Positions 22,386 through 29,132 of a DNA stretch of 29,220 nt are shown piece by piece. Source of the stretch: Candidatus Daviesbacteria bacterium. Lineage in GTDB: Bacteria > Patescibacteriota > Microgenomatia > Daviesbacterales > UBA10151. The first letter of the stretch is position 1; every line of letters begins with the position of its first letter. The translations under genes were made by a program, and so were the position numbers. Below the pieces are notes generated by a model. It was not told where the DNA came from and made no database searches. It worked only from the letters and a program-made list of their open reading frames with translations. The DNA is taken from assembly GCA_016183225.1 (NCBI GenBank), contig JACPEZ010000034.1, forward strand, positions 1-29,220, written 5' to 3'.

Positions 22386-22763
22386 TTACCAGACAAACGC
22401 CAGCACTTCTCCTCCTGCTTTTTCTTTTCGCGCCTGCTTATCAGTCATAATCCCTTTGGGTGTGGAAATAATGGCCACCCCCAAGCCGTTTAAAACCGAA
22501 GGCAAGCTCTTAACCCCTTTATAAATTCTCAAAGAGGGCGTGGACACTCTTTTGACATCTGTCAGAGCGGGCACCCGGTCATTATATTTAAGTGTCACCA
22601 GCAACTCTCCTTTATCCTGCTTGACAGATTCTATATAACCCTCTTTCTGCAAAAGCTTCATGATTCTTAAGATAAGACTGGAAAATCTCACCTTAACGGA
22701 GATTTTTCCGACCAAATAACCATTTTTTATTCTAATTAGTCCGTCGCCGATTGGATCTACCAT
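22386..22763 (-). CDS. rpsH: Ribosomal protein S8
   Basis: A 125-residue S8, a primary 16S rRNA binder. It has DPIGDGLIRIKNGYLVGK, LLQKEGYIESVKQD, and the C-terminal hairpin SLPSVLNGLGVAIISTPKGIMTDKQARKEKAGGEVLAFVW. It overlaps the rpsN stop by 7 bases in another frame. Confidence 0.97.
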   Translation of the reverse strand: MVDPIGDGLIRIKNGYLVGKISVKVRFSSLILRIMKLLQKEGYIESVKQDKGELLVTLKYNDRVPALTDVKRVSTPSLRIYKGVKSLPSVLNGLGVAIISTPKGIMTDKQARKEKAGGEVLAFVW

Positions 22764-22936
22764 GATGATTTTTTCACTCCCGGAAGTAAGCCCATATGGG
22801 CAAACTCCCTAAAACAAAGCCGGCAAAGACCGAATTTCCTAAGGAACGCTCTTGATCTGCCGCATCGCATACAACGATTTCTTTTTTGTACTTCATATTT
22901 AAATTTAGTTTTGACAATGTTTGAGACTTTGGCCAT
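22757..22936 (-). CDS. rpsN: Ribosomal protein S14, zinc-binding (type Z)
   Basis: A 59-residue frame starting ATG at 22936 and ending TAG at 22757. It has four cysteines, C22-x2-C25 and C38-x2-C41, in RCMRCGRSRAFLRKFGLCRLC, and ends with GLLPGVKKSSW, as in short zinc-binding S14 proteins. It lies at its normal place between rplE (2 bases after the stop start point, TAATATG) and rpsH, which overlaps its end. Confidence 0.96.
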   Translation of the reverse strand: MAKVSNIVKTKFKYEVQKRNRCMRCGRSRAFLRKFGLCRLCFREFAHMGLLPGVKKSSW

Positions 22937-22937
22937 A

Positions 22938-23474
22938 TTAACTCCTGAAAGGTACTCCTAAATACTCCAGTAATTTTTTGCTTGCTTCCTTATTCCCTGC
23001 CGTGGCAATAGTAACGGCCAAACCCCGGGTTTTGTCAACTGTCTTATAATCAACCTCCGGAAAAATTGTCTGCTCTTTTAGCCCGATGTTTAAATTGCCC
23101 TGACTGTCAAAGGAACTTGGGGGTATGCCTCTAAAATCCCTGACTTTTGGCAGAACAATATTAATAAGTTTATCCAAAAAAGCATACATCCGCTCTCCTC
23201 TTAAAGTCACCATCAAACCGACCGGTTGACCCTTGGAAACTTTAAAAGAGGCAACTGATTTCTTAGCCAAAGTTGTAACCGGCACTTGTCCGGCCAGTGC
23301 TCCCAAATAGATTTTTACTTTATCCAAAATCCCCGCATTATCTTTAGCTTCACCCAATCCTATGCTAATGACAATTTTCTGCAAATGCGGCAGGGCCAAT
23401 TTATTTTTCAGGCCCAGCTCCTGCTGCAGTCTGGCTTGCACCTCGTTTAAATATTTTTCTTTAAGTCTGTTCAT
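22938..23474 (-). CDS. rplE: Ribosomal protein L5
   Basis: A 178-residue L5 of normal length. It has LPHLQKIVISIGLGEAKDN, the segment KKSVASFKVSKGQPVGLMVTLRG with RMYAFLDKLINIVLPKVRDFRG, and NIGLKEQTIFPEVDYKTVDKTRGLAVTI. L5 binds 5S rRNA and forms a bridge with S13. It overlaps rplX by 4 bases (ATGA). Confidence 0.98.
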   Translation of the reverse strand: MNRLKEKYLNEVQARLQQELGLKNKLALPHLQKIVISIGLGEAKDNAGILDKVKIYLGALAGQVPVTTLAKKSVASFKVSKGQPVGLMVTLRGERMYAFLDKLINIVLPKVRDFRGIPPSSFDSQGNLNIGLKEQTIFPEVDYKTVDKTRGLAVTIATAGNKEASKKLLEYLGVPFRS

Positions 23475-23710
23475 TTATCTCCTTTTTTCGTTTTTATTAA
23501 AGCCACATTGGATATATCGATCGGCTTGGGTATTTCTATAATTCCCCCCTCGGTTTGACCTTGTTTTTTAACATGCCTTTTGTAAACATTAACCCCTAAA
23601 ATCAACACCTTGCCTTTTTTGCCATAGACTTTCTCGATGGTGCCTTCTTGTCCCCGATCTTTTCCCAACAATACTTTGACTTTATCTCCTTTTTTGATTT
23701 TCACTACCAT
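23471..23710 (-). CDS. rplX: Ribosomal protein L24 (short form)
   Basis: A 79-residue L24. Usual forms are about 100. The KOW motif IKKGDKVKVLLGKDRGQEGTIEKV and the segment VNVYKRHVKKQGQTEGGIIEI with P-x-DISNVALI are present, and the C-terminal strand region is trimmed. L24 starts large-subunit assembly. It overlaps rplN by 7 bases and rplE by 4. Confidence 0.96.
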   Translation of the reverse strand: MVVKIKKGDKVKVLLGKDRGQEGTIEKVYGKKGKVLILGVNVYKRHVKKQGQTEGGIIEIPKPIDISNVALIKTKKGDK

Positions 23711-24072
23711 ACCTCCTGGGCCAAGGATATAATCTTGCTGTAACCTGCATCTCTGACTTCTCTGGCAATTGGCCCGAAGATGCGTGTGGCCCGCAAGTTC
23801 CCGTCACTGTCAACCACCACTGCCGCATTATCGTCAAACTTGATGTATGAACCGTCACTGCGTCTGCGTTCCTTTTTAGTTCGCACGATGACGGCTCTGA
23901 CTACTTCATGATTTTTAACCTGTCCGGTAGGATCAGCCCCCTTCACCGCCGCTACCACCAGCTGGCCCAAAGTAGCCTTTCTTTTTCCCGAGCCGCCCAA
24001 AGGCTGGATGACCTGTAAAATCTTGGCCCCGCTGTTATCTGCCACTGCTAGTCTTGTCCTATGCTGTACCAT
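23704..24072 (-). CDS. rplN: Ribosomal protein L14
   Basis: A 122-residue L14, exactly the usual length. It has MVQHRTRLAVADNSGAKILQVI, then VVAAVKGADPTGQVKNHEVVRAVIVRTKKERRR, DDNAAVVVDSDGNLRATRIFGPI and REVRDAGYSKIISLAQEVW. It contacts the small subunit and the silencing factor RsfS. It starts 14 bases before the rpsQ stop in another frame. Confidence 0.98.
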   Translation of the reverse strand: MVQHRTRLAVADNSGAKILQVIQPLGGSGKRKATLGQLVVAAVKGADPTGQVKNHEVVRAVIVRTKKERRRSDGSYIKFDDNAAVVVDSDGNLRATRIFGPIAREVRDAGYSKIISLAQEVW

Positions 24073-24385
24073 TGTCAGGTTTCTCCTTTTTCTCTTCCGG
24101 CATCACTTCCGCAATTAATTTTTCTGCTTTCTTTTTTTGTTCCGTCTCTGCAATTTCCGCCAGATCTTTCCCCACCACTTTAACAACTGCCCAGTGTTTT
24201 CTTTTGGAGATTGGTCTGATCTTTGCTATTTCCACTAAATCCCCCTCTTTTGTCTGCAGCAAATCATGAACCAGGTATTTTTTGCTGCGAACATAAGTTT
24301 TTTTGTAAAGCGGATGGGTTGCCATTTGTTCTACCAAAACGGCAGCCGTATTTTTTGATTTTGTCGATACTACTCTACCGATCAT
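24059..24385 (-). CDS. rpsQ: Ribosomal protein S17 with C-terminal extension
   Basis: A 108-residue S17. Usual forms are ~85. The OB-fold core has IGRVVSTKSKNTAAVLVEQM, then HPLYKKTYVRSKKYLVHD and EGDLVEIAKIRPISKRKHWAVVKVV. About 25 charged residues (AETEQKKKAEKLIAEVMPEE...) are added at the end. It overlaps the rpmC stop by 4 bases. Confidence 0.97.
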   Translation of the reverse strand: MIGRVVSTKSKNTAAVLVEQMATHPLYKKTYVRSKKYLVHDLLQTKEGDLVEIAKIRPISKRKHWAVVKVVGKDLAEIAETEQKKKAEKLIAEVMPEEKKEKPDNGTA

Positions 24386-24576
24386 TTCTTTACCTCCTCC
24401 AGTTCCGCCAATAATTCTTTCTGTCTAACATATGTCAAAGCGCGGGCCAGCTCTTTTCTCTTTTTGAAAATCATTTTTAAATCTTTTAACTTCTTCATAT
24501 TTTTATCCAAAACCAAGTTAGCAATTTCTTGCTTTAAAACTTTGGGGTCAGCGTGCACAAACTCTTTTTTCTTCAT
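24382..24576 (-). CDS. rpmC: Ribosomal protein L29
   Basis: A 64-residue L29, two long helices with DPKVLKQEIANLVLDKNMKK, then LKMIFKKRKELARALTYVRQKELLAELEE. The conserved RKELARALT block is the family mark. The frame is open for 9 more codons inside rplP, but GGAG lies 7 bases before the ATG at 24576, so I chose that start. L29 lies at the polypeptide exit tunnel. Confidence 0.95.
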   Translation of the reverse strand: MKKKEFVHADPKVLKQEIANLVLDKNMKKLKDLKMIFKKRKELARALTYVRQKELLAELEEVKK

Positions 24577-24577
24577 A

Positions 24578-24988
24578 TTATTTCTCCACAAATTTGGCCT
24601 CAAGTGGCAGCTTATGAGCAGCCAGTCTTAAGGCTTCTTCTGCCACCTCTTTACTGACAGCTCCCATTTCAAAAATTAACTGGCCCGGTTTAATCACTGC
24701 CACATATCCTTCCACGTCCCCTTTTCCAGAACCCATCCGGGACTCTGCCGGATGCTTGGTCACCGGTTTATCAGGAAAAACCCTAATCCAAATACGGCCG
24801 CCCCGCTTAGTATAATGAGCCATGGCCCGCCTGGCCGATTCCAGTTGTTTAGAACTTAACCAGCCTGCTTCCATAGCTTTCAGGCCATATTGACCGAAAG
24901 ATATGCTGCTTCCGCGGGTGGCTACTCCCCCTCTTTTACCTTTAAAAGTTTTTCTGTGCTTTGTTCTTTTCGGTTGCAACAGCGCCAT
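24578..24988 (-). CDS. rplP: Ribosomal protein L16
   Basis: A 136-residue L16 of normal length. It has PKRTKHRKTFKGKRGGVATRG, the core GLKAMEAGWLSSKQLESARRAM, RIWIRVFPDKPVTKHPAESRMGSGKGDVEG and KLPLEAKFVEK at the end. L16 shapes the tRNA-binding A site. It begins 1 base after the rpsC stop. Confidence 0.98.
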   Translation of the reverse strand: MALLQPKRTKHRKTFKGKRGGVATRGSSISFGQYGLKAMEAGWLSSKQLESARRAMAHYTKRGGRIWIRVFPDKPVTKHPAESRMGSGKGDVEGYVAVIKPGQLIFEMGAVSKEVAEEALRLAAHKLPLEAKFVEK

Positions 24989-24989
24989 A

Positions 24990-25628
24990 TTAAATTTCTA
25001 CCTCCCCTTTGTTAATCCAAACTTTCACTCCCACAAATCCGGATTTGGTTAGCGCCGGATAAACGGCAAAATCAATGTTTGCCCGCAAAGTATGCAAAGG
25101 CATATTGCCTTGGGCTTTCCACTCGCGTCTGGCGATCTCGGCCCCTCCGATCCTGCCGGAAATAACAATCCGGACCCCTTTTGCCCCTGCCCGCATCACT
25201 CTGTCTATGGTCTGATTCATCACCCTCTGGGCCGGCAACCTTTTAATCAATTGTTCGGCCACGGCCTGAGCTACCAGGTAGGCCGAAAGGTCGGCGCTTT
25301 TAAGCTCCATAGGCGCAATTTCCAAACTGTTTTCCTCTGTAATGTTTAGTTCTTTTACTAAAAATTTCTTCAGTTCACCCAAGCCCGCTCCGCCCCGGCC
25401 GATTAAAATCCCCGGTCTGGATACATAAATAATCACCTTTAATTTATTGATTGATCTTTCAATTTCAACCGCGCCTATGCCTGCCGGACGCAGTTTTTTC
25501 ATCAGTAACTCCCGGATTTTTAGATCTTCCGCCAGAAACTTGCTGTATTTGTCCGTAGCAAACCAGCGGGATTGCCAGCTTGCGCCTGCTCCTAATCTAA
25601 ATCCAATTGGATGAATCTTTTGTCCCAT
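24990..25628 (-). CDS. rpsC: Ribosomal protein S3
   Basis: A 212-residue S3. It begins MGQKIHPIGFRLGAG, has the KH domain with VSRPGILIGRGGAGLGELKKFL, the QRVMNQTIDRVMRAGAKGVRIVISGRIGGAE block, and ends GVKVWINKGEVEI. S3 lines the mRNA entry tunnel. It follows rplV after 78 bases that look like a repeat, with no clear ribosome-binding site before the ATG. Confidence 0.98.
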   Translation of the reverse strand: MGQKIHPIGFRLGAGASWQSRWFATDKYSKFLAEDLKIRELLMKKLRPAGIGAVEIERSINKLKVIIYVSRPGILIGRGGAGLGELKKFLVKELNITEENSLEIAPMELKSADLSAYLVAQAVAEQLIKRLPAQRVMNQTIDRVMRAGAKGVRIVISGRIGGAEIARREWKAQGNMPLHTLRANIDFAVYPALTKSGFVGVKVWINKGEVEI

Positions 25629-25750
25629 TTTAAATTAAATTCGAAATTTGAATATCGAAATTCGAAACAATATTAAAATTCTAATGTTTTAAATATTTAA
25701 ACATTTTTATTTTGAATTTGTTTCGTGCTTCGTATTTCGTGCTTCGAATT
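25629..25750. repeat. TTCGAA- and CGTGCTTCG-rich repeat between rplV and rpsC
   Basis: The plus strand has repeated TTCGAA units (ATTCGAAATTTGAATATCGAAATTCGAAAC cut over 25638-25667) and a direct repeat TTTCGTGCTTCG / ATTTCGTGCTTCG at about 25720-25746. The right part encodes the last residues of L22 (EARNTKHETNSK). The rest is the only sizeable gap inside the S10-spc gene block. Confidence 0.6.
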
Positions 25751-26081
25751 CTCCTCCTTTCTCATCTGTCAATATTATTTTTATGTTGCTCATTTTTCTT
25801 TTATAGGGTCTTGCTCTGCCTCTGGCGCCTGCCCGGAATCTGCGCATTTTTGGACCCTCCTGCACCTCAATGGCCTTAAAACTTAAATTTTCCATGCCTT
25901 TTATCCTGGCATTTGCCATCACGGCCTTAATGGCTTTTATTAAATCACCGCCGGCATCTTTATTGCTAAACCGGAGCGCCTCCAAAGCTTTAACCGGTTC
26001 CATTTTACGCACCAAACTTGCCACCAGCCGCAACTTGCGGGGGGAGGTATGCATATATTTTTGTATTGTTTGCGCTTCCAT
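25707..26081 (-). CDS. rplV: Ribosomal protein L22
   Basis: A 124-residue L22. The core is normal: KYMHTSPRKLRLVASLVRKM, then ALEALRFSNKDAG and KIKEVQEG-like QEGPKMRRFRAGARGRARPYKRKMSNIKIIL, the hairpin that reaches into the exit tunnel. The last ~14 residues (EFEARNTKHETNSK) come from a repeat, not from the family core. It begins 2 bases after the rpsS stop. Confidence 0.97.
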   Translation of the reverse strand: MEAQTIQKYMHTSPRKLRLVASLVRKMEPVKALEALRFSNKDAGGDLIKAIKAVMANARIKGMENLSFKAIEVQEGPKMRRFRAGARGRARPYKRKMSNIKIILTDEKGGEFEARNTKHETNSK

Positions 26082-26083
26082 AT

Positions 26084-26368
26084 TTATGTTTTCTCCAAAG
26101 TCCTCTTGGTTACTGTTCCATGTGACCTAAAAATCCTGGTAGGGGCAAACTCACCCAGTCTATGGCCAACCATACTCTCGCTAACAAACACAGTCACAAA
26201 GTTCTTGCCCTGATGGACCAGAAAAGTATGTCCCACAAAATCAGGCGGAATCTGACTGCTTCTTCTCCAGGTTTTAATCGGTTCTTTTTTACCCGACTCC
26301 TTTTGCAGTCTTACTTTTTTTAATAATTTTTCGTCCACATACGGACCCTTTTTAGTTGATCTACTCAT
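26084..26368 (-). CDS. rpsS: Ribosomal protein S19
   Basis: A 94-residue S19 of normal length. It has MSRSTKKGPYVDEKLLKKV, TWRRSSQIPPDFVGHTFLVHQGK, VTVFVSESMVGHRLGEFAPTR and FRSHGTVTKR. S19 forms a complex with S13 in the small-subunit head. It shares one base with the rplB stop. Confidence 0.98.
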   Translation of the reverse strand: MSRSTKKGPYVDEKLLKKVRLQKESGKKEPIKTWRRSSQIPPDFVGHTFLVHQGKNFVTVFVSESMVGHRLGEFAPTRIFRSHGTVTKRTLEKT

Positions 26369-27102
26369 TACTTTCTCCTTTTGATAATGAATCTGTTAGA
26401 ATACTTCTTTTTATTTCTGGTTTTGCCAACTGCCGGCCTGCCATATTTGGTCATTGGTTTTTTGCGTCCTATGCCGGAGCGGCCTTCCCCACCTCCGTGA
26501 GGATGAGAATCCGGATCCTGGGCCACACCCCGGACAGTTGGCCTGATACCCATACGGCGGGACCTGCCTGCTTTACCCAAAACTCTTTGTCTAATCTCTT
26601 CATTTCCCAAACTGCCTATGGTAGCCATGGACTGCAAAGGTACCATTCTAACCTCACCGGACGGCATTTTCAAATGAGCAAATGCTCCTTCTTTAGCTAA
26701 AAGTTGCAACCCCACTCCGGCGCTTCTACCCAACTGCCCTCCCTTGCCGGGCACCAGTTCCACATTATGGATCAAAGTTCCCACCGTCATGTTTTTTAAC
26801 CTCATGGCATTACCCGTTTTATTTTCCGTCTTATCTTTTGATATCACCTTATTTTTCACTGCCAATCCTTTCGGAGCCAGTATGTATCTATGCTCACCAT
26901 CGCTATATTTTACTAAAGCAATTTGCACATTTCTGTTTGGATCATACTCCAAAGCCATAACTTCTCCCTCTACCTCAAACTTATCCCTTTTAAAATCAAT
27001 TATTCTATAATATCTTTTATGTCTGCCTCCCTGCCCCCTTACCGTCACCCGCCCTTTTGATCTACCACTATGCTTTTTCAAAATAGTTTTTAAATTTTTC
27101 AT
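26368..27102 (-). CDS. rplB: Ribosomal protein L2 (short N-terminus)
   Basis: A 244-residue L2. Usual forms are about 275. The N-terminal ~30 residues (the KxxxPTTPGRR tail) are absent, and it opens close to the GRSKGRVTVRGQGGRHKRYY block. The rest is complete: PGKGGQLGRSAGVGLQLLAKEG, PSGEVRMVPLQ, GKAGRSRRMGIRPTVRGVA and the catalytic-centre segment HPHGGGEGR at 200-208. L2 supports subunit joining and peptidyl transfer. It overlaps rplW by 4 bases. Confidence 0.97.
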   Translation of the reverse strand: MKNLKTILKKHSGRSKGRVTVRGQGGRHKRYYRIIDFKRDKFEVEGEVMALEYDPNRNVQIALVKYSDGEHRYILAPKGLAVKNKVISKDKTENKTGNAMRLKNMTVGTLIHNVELVPGKGGQLGRSAGVGLQLLAKEGAFAHLKMPSGEVRMVPLQSMATIGSLGNEEIRQRVLGKAGRSRRMGIRPTVRGVAQDPDSHPHGGGEGRSGIGRKKPMTKYGRPAVGKTRNKKKYSNRFIIKRRK

Positions 27103-27527
27103 TTTCCCGTGATTACCTTTCTTTGGGTTGTTGGTGCTGCGCCTGTTGCACCTTTCTCAACTCTTACTTTTGTTCTTCTTAAAATATCTTTTCTTTCTTT
27201 AACTACCACCGGTTCGCCTTCGACGGTGGTGACTACTGCCTCTTCTTTTGGTACCTCAAAAATAGGAATAGTTTGGCCTTTTTTTACTTTGACAATGGCT
27301 TTTTTAAATCCGCCTGTTTGATAAGATTTTCTAACTCTTTTTTGCATTTTTGTTTTGCCTTTAATATTCAAAACGGCAATTTTTAAAACATCTACCTTAA
27401 ACTTTTCGGCAACGGCTTTTTTGATTTGGGCCTTGAAGGCGTTTTTGGCCACTGCAAAAGTATATTCGCCGTTTGATGCCATCTTCATACTTTTTTCCGT
27501 AATAATAGGTCGCAGTAAAATAATCAT
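27099..27527 (-). CDS. rplW: Ribosomal protein L23 with C-terminal extension
   Basis: A 142-residue L23. Usual forms are ~95-100. The core has LLRPIITEKSMKMASNGEYTF, then VAEKFKVDVLKIAVLNIKGK and KKAIVKVKKGQTIPIFE. The last ~45 residues (from about VPKEEAVVTTVEGEPVVV) are an added tail rich in valine and basic residues. L23 docks trigger factor and SRP at the tunnel exit. Its ATG would have overlapped the original rplD stop, but a duplication has put 70 bases between them. Confidence 0.95.
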   Translation of the reverse strand: MIILLRPIITEKSMKMASNGEYTFAVAKNAFKAQIKKAVAEKFKVDVLKIAVLNIKGKTKMQKRVRKSYQTGGFKKAIVKVKKGQTIPIFEVPKEEAVVTTVEGEPVVVKERKDILRRTKVRVEKGATGAAPTTQRKVITGK

Positions 27528-27542
27528 ATTTTTAATTTTTCT

Positions 27543-27666
27543 ATTGCTTCTTTATTAAATAGCAGCTTCTGATGCTTTAAAATTTCATAAGCATTAATCA
27601 AAGGATTGCTTCTTTATTAAATAGCAGCTTCTGATGCTTTAAAATTTCATAAGCATTAATCAAAGG
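27543..27666. repeat. Perfect 62-bp tandem duplication at the 3' end of rplD
   Basis: Bases 27543-27604 and 27605-27666 are identical by direct reading (unit starts ATTGCTTCTTTATT and ends CAAAGG). Because 62 is not a multiple of three, reading through the first copy shifts frame and stops after two codons (ends AIL). With one copy removed the gene would end EAIEKLKI and overlap rplW by ATGA. Confidence 0.95.
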
Positions 27667-28293
27667 AACTGGTAAAACATCAACTCCCGGAATATTTCTT
27701 GCTCCCCTAACCACGTTATCTATTTTTTCTTCCGTAATAATCAGGGCTTTTTTAATTTTTAATTTTTCCAGTAACCTGGCAAATTCTTTGGTTTTTCCGG
27801 AAGCTTTATCCAAACCGGATAACCCAAGAATTTCTTTGTCAGCCATTTTGGCAGATAAAGCAGAAATTAAAGCTGCTTTTCTCATTTTCTTGGGCAAATC
27901 TAACCTAACTTTACGAGGTTGAGGACCAAAAGTGATTCCTCCGCCCACAAAAATCGGCGCCCTGATAGCACCGTGTCTAGCTCTGCCTGTGCCTTTTTGC
28001 TTGTAAATTTTGGCTGTTGAACCTCTAACTTCTCCCCGTGTTTTGGTTGAAGCAGTAAAGTTTTTCTGGTTGGTCATATAAACTCGCATGGCTTGAGCCA
28101 GCAAATTTTTATTGACTTTTTGCCCAAAAATCTCTTTAGGAAGTATCATGGTACCGGCTGCTCTTCCTGTTAAAGAATAAACAGGAACAATTAAACTCAT
28201 TGCCTTCCGTCTTCCGTCTTCCGTCTTCCGCGATTTTGCGGTAGTCGGTAGTCGGTTTGCAGTAGACTTTTTTATAACTTTTTTAATTGGCAT
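27598..28293 (-). CDS. rplD: Ribosomal protein L4, altered at both ends
   Basis: A 231-residue L4 from ATG 28293, which has AGGAG 6 bases upstream and overlaps the end of rplC. The conserved protein starts at MSLIVPVYSLTG (alternative ATG at 28203). The ~30 residues before it are basic and encoded by heptamer repeats. The core has KTRGEVRGSTAKIYKQKGTGRARHGAIRAPIFVGGG, FGPQPRKVRLDLPKKMRKAALISALSAK and DVLPVPLINAYEILKHQKLLF. The C-terminus was cut by a 62-bp duplication. L4 lines the exit tunnel and in some bacteria represses its own operon. Confidence 0.95.
   Translation of the reverse strand: MPIKKVIKKSTANRLPTTAKSRKTEDGRRKAMSLIVPVYSLTGRAAGTMILPKEIFGQKVNKNLLAQAMRVYMTNQKNFTASTKTRGEVRGSTAKIYKQKGTGRARHGAIRAPIFVGGGITFGPQPRKVRLDLPKKMRKAALISALSAKMADKEILGLSGLDKASGKTKEFARLLEKLKIKKALIITEEKIDNVVRGARNIPGVDVLPVPLINAYEILKHQKLLFNKEAIL
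28204..28255. repeat. Heptamer repeats CTTCCGT (x4) and GGTAGTC (x2) at the start of rplD
   Basis: On the plus strand CTTCCGT occurs at 28204, 28211, 28218 and (ending CTTCCGC) 28225, then CGATTTTG, then GGTAGTC at 28240 and 28247 followed by GG. They are read in frame as a basic stretch of L4 (PTTAKSRKTEDGRRKA). Confidence 0.85.
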
Positions 28294-29014
28294 TTTGTTC
28301 TCCTTCCTCGGGCGCCGTAGCCGCTGGCGTAGGCGACTCTTCAACTTCTTCCTCCGGTTTTTCTTCCGGCGGGGGAGTATAACCTTTGATCCTTCCCAGT
28401 TTAGTCACCATGACTAATCCTCCTGTTGACCCGGGTACTGCCCCTTTGATAGTTAAGAGATTTTTTTCTTTGTCTATACCCACTACCTCTAAACCTCTGG
28501 TGGAAATTTGAGCATTTCCCATGTGCCCGGCCATTTTTTTACCTTTATAAACCCGACCCGGAGTGGTACCGGAGCCGATTGATCCGGGGGCTCTATGTCT
28601 ATCTGATTGGCCATGAGTTTTGGGCCCGCCGTGAAAACCCCATCTTCTTACCCCTCCCTGAAATCCTTTTCCCTTAGAAGTGCCTGTTACTTTGACCTCA
28701 TCTCCAATAGAAAAAACCTGGTCCAGTTTTATTTCTGTTCCAGGCTGTATAGTCCCGAGCGAAGTCGAGGGATCTCCATTTTTTTCTACTTCCCTAAACC
28801 AGCGAATCGGTTGCTCAATTCCGGCTTTTTTCCCGTGTCCAAGCTGGGGTTTTTTAACTGATTTTTTGGTGCCATACCCAAGCTGAAGAGAATTAGTATT
28901 AACTTGGGTAATAAAATTGGGCGCAATTTCTACCATAGTTGCTCCCACCCGCCTTCCGCGTGAGTCATAAGTACTGGTCATATTTTTTTTAATTCCAAGT
29001 AAAGTGTTAATCAT
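28283..29014 (-). CDS. rplC: Ribosomal protein L3 with a repeat-derived insert
   Basis: A 243-residue L3. The usual start pattern LLGKKxGMT is seen as MINTLLGIKKNMTSTYDSRG, so I chose ATG 29014, though no ribosome-binding site is seen. The core has SVKKPQLGHGKKAG, VTGTSKGKGFQGGVRRWGFHGGPKTHGQSDRHRAPGSIGS and RVYKGKKMAGHMG. Residues about 80-89 (GDPSTSLGTI) are encoded by a palindromic repeat placed in a loop before the conserved GTEIKLDQVF. The end (~30 residues, PPPEEKPEEEVEESPTP...) is acidic and proline-rich. L3 helps form the peptidyl transferase centre. Confidence 0.95.
   Translation of the reverse strand: MINTLLGIKKNMTSTYDSRGRRVGATMVEIAPNFITQVNTNSLQLGYGTKKSVKKPQLGHGKKAGIEQPIRWFREVEKNGDPSTSLGTIQPGTEIKLDQVFSIGDEVKVTGTSKGKGFQGGVRRWGFHGGPKTHGQSDRHRAPGSIGSGTTPGRVYKGKKMAGHMGNAQISTRGLEVVGIDKEKNLLTIKGAVPGSTGGLVMVTKLGRIKGYTPPPEEKPEEEVEESPTPAATAPEEGEQNAN
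28751..28775. repeat. Imperfect palindromic repeat inside rplC
   Basis: The plus strand reads TCCCGAGCGAAGTCGAGGGAT. It has the same arms as the element at the start of rny (CCCGAGC, GTCGAGGG) with a different loop. It is translated as DPSTSLGT in L3. Confidence 0.7.
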
Positions 29015-29023
29015 ATTAAAACC

Positions 29024-29096
29024 AGAACGTAATAAATTCTGAAAGAATTTAAACGTTCTAGGAGCGTTTAAATTGCGAAGCAATTTATTTCGCTCC
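29024..29096. repeat. Two look-alike 36-base hairpins upstream of rplC
   Basis: Plus strand 29024-29059: AGAACG, TAAT, AAATTCT, GAA, AGAATTT, AAA, CGTTCT. Plus strand 29061-29096: GGAGCG, TTT, AAATTGC, GAA, GCAATTT, ATTT, CGCTCC. Each has a 6-bp outer stem, a 3/4-base internal loop, a 7-bp inner stem and a GAA (TTC on the minus strand) triloop. The stems differ in sequence but keep pairing, which suggests selection on shape. Confidence 0.75.
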
Positions 29097-29098
29097 AT

Positions 29099-29132
29099 AA
29101 AAAAGAGTGATCTCGCCACAGGCGGATCACTC
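29099..29132 (-). terminator. Terminator-like hairpin with six Ts upstream of rplC
   Basis: On the minus strand GAGTGATC and CGCC pair with GGCG and GATCACTC around a 3-base loop (about 12 bp with one bulge), followed by TTTTTT (29099-29104). It could end the transcript that enters from the right edge, or act as an attenuator for the ribosomal operon, as it lies 85 bases before the rplC ATG. Confidence 0.7.

Noticed and set aside
220..28886. Many plus-strand open frames of 62-189 codons opposite the minus-strand genes
   Set aside because: They are shadows of well-supported genes in other frames, show no family similarity, and have no ribosome-binding sites or promoters that I could see.
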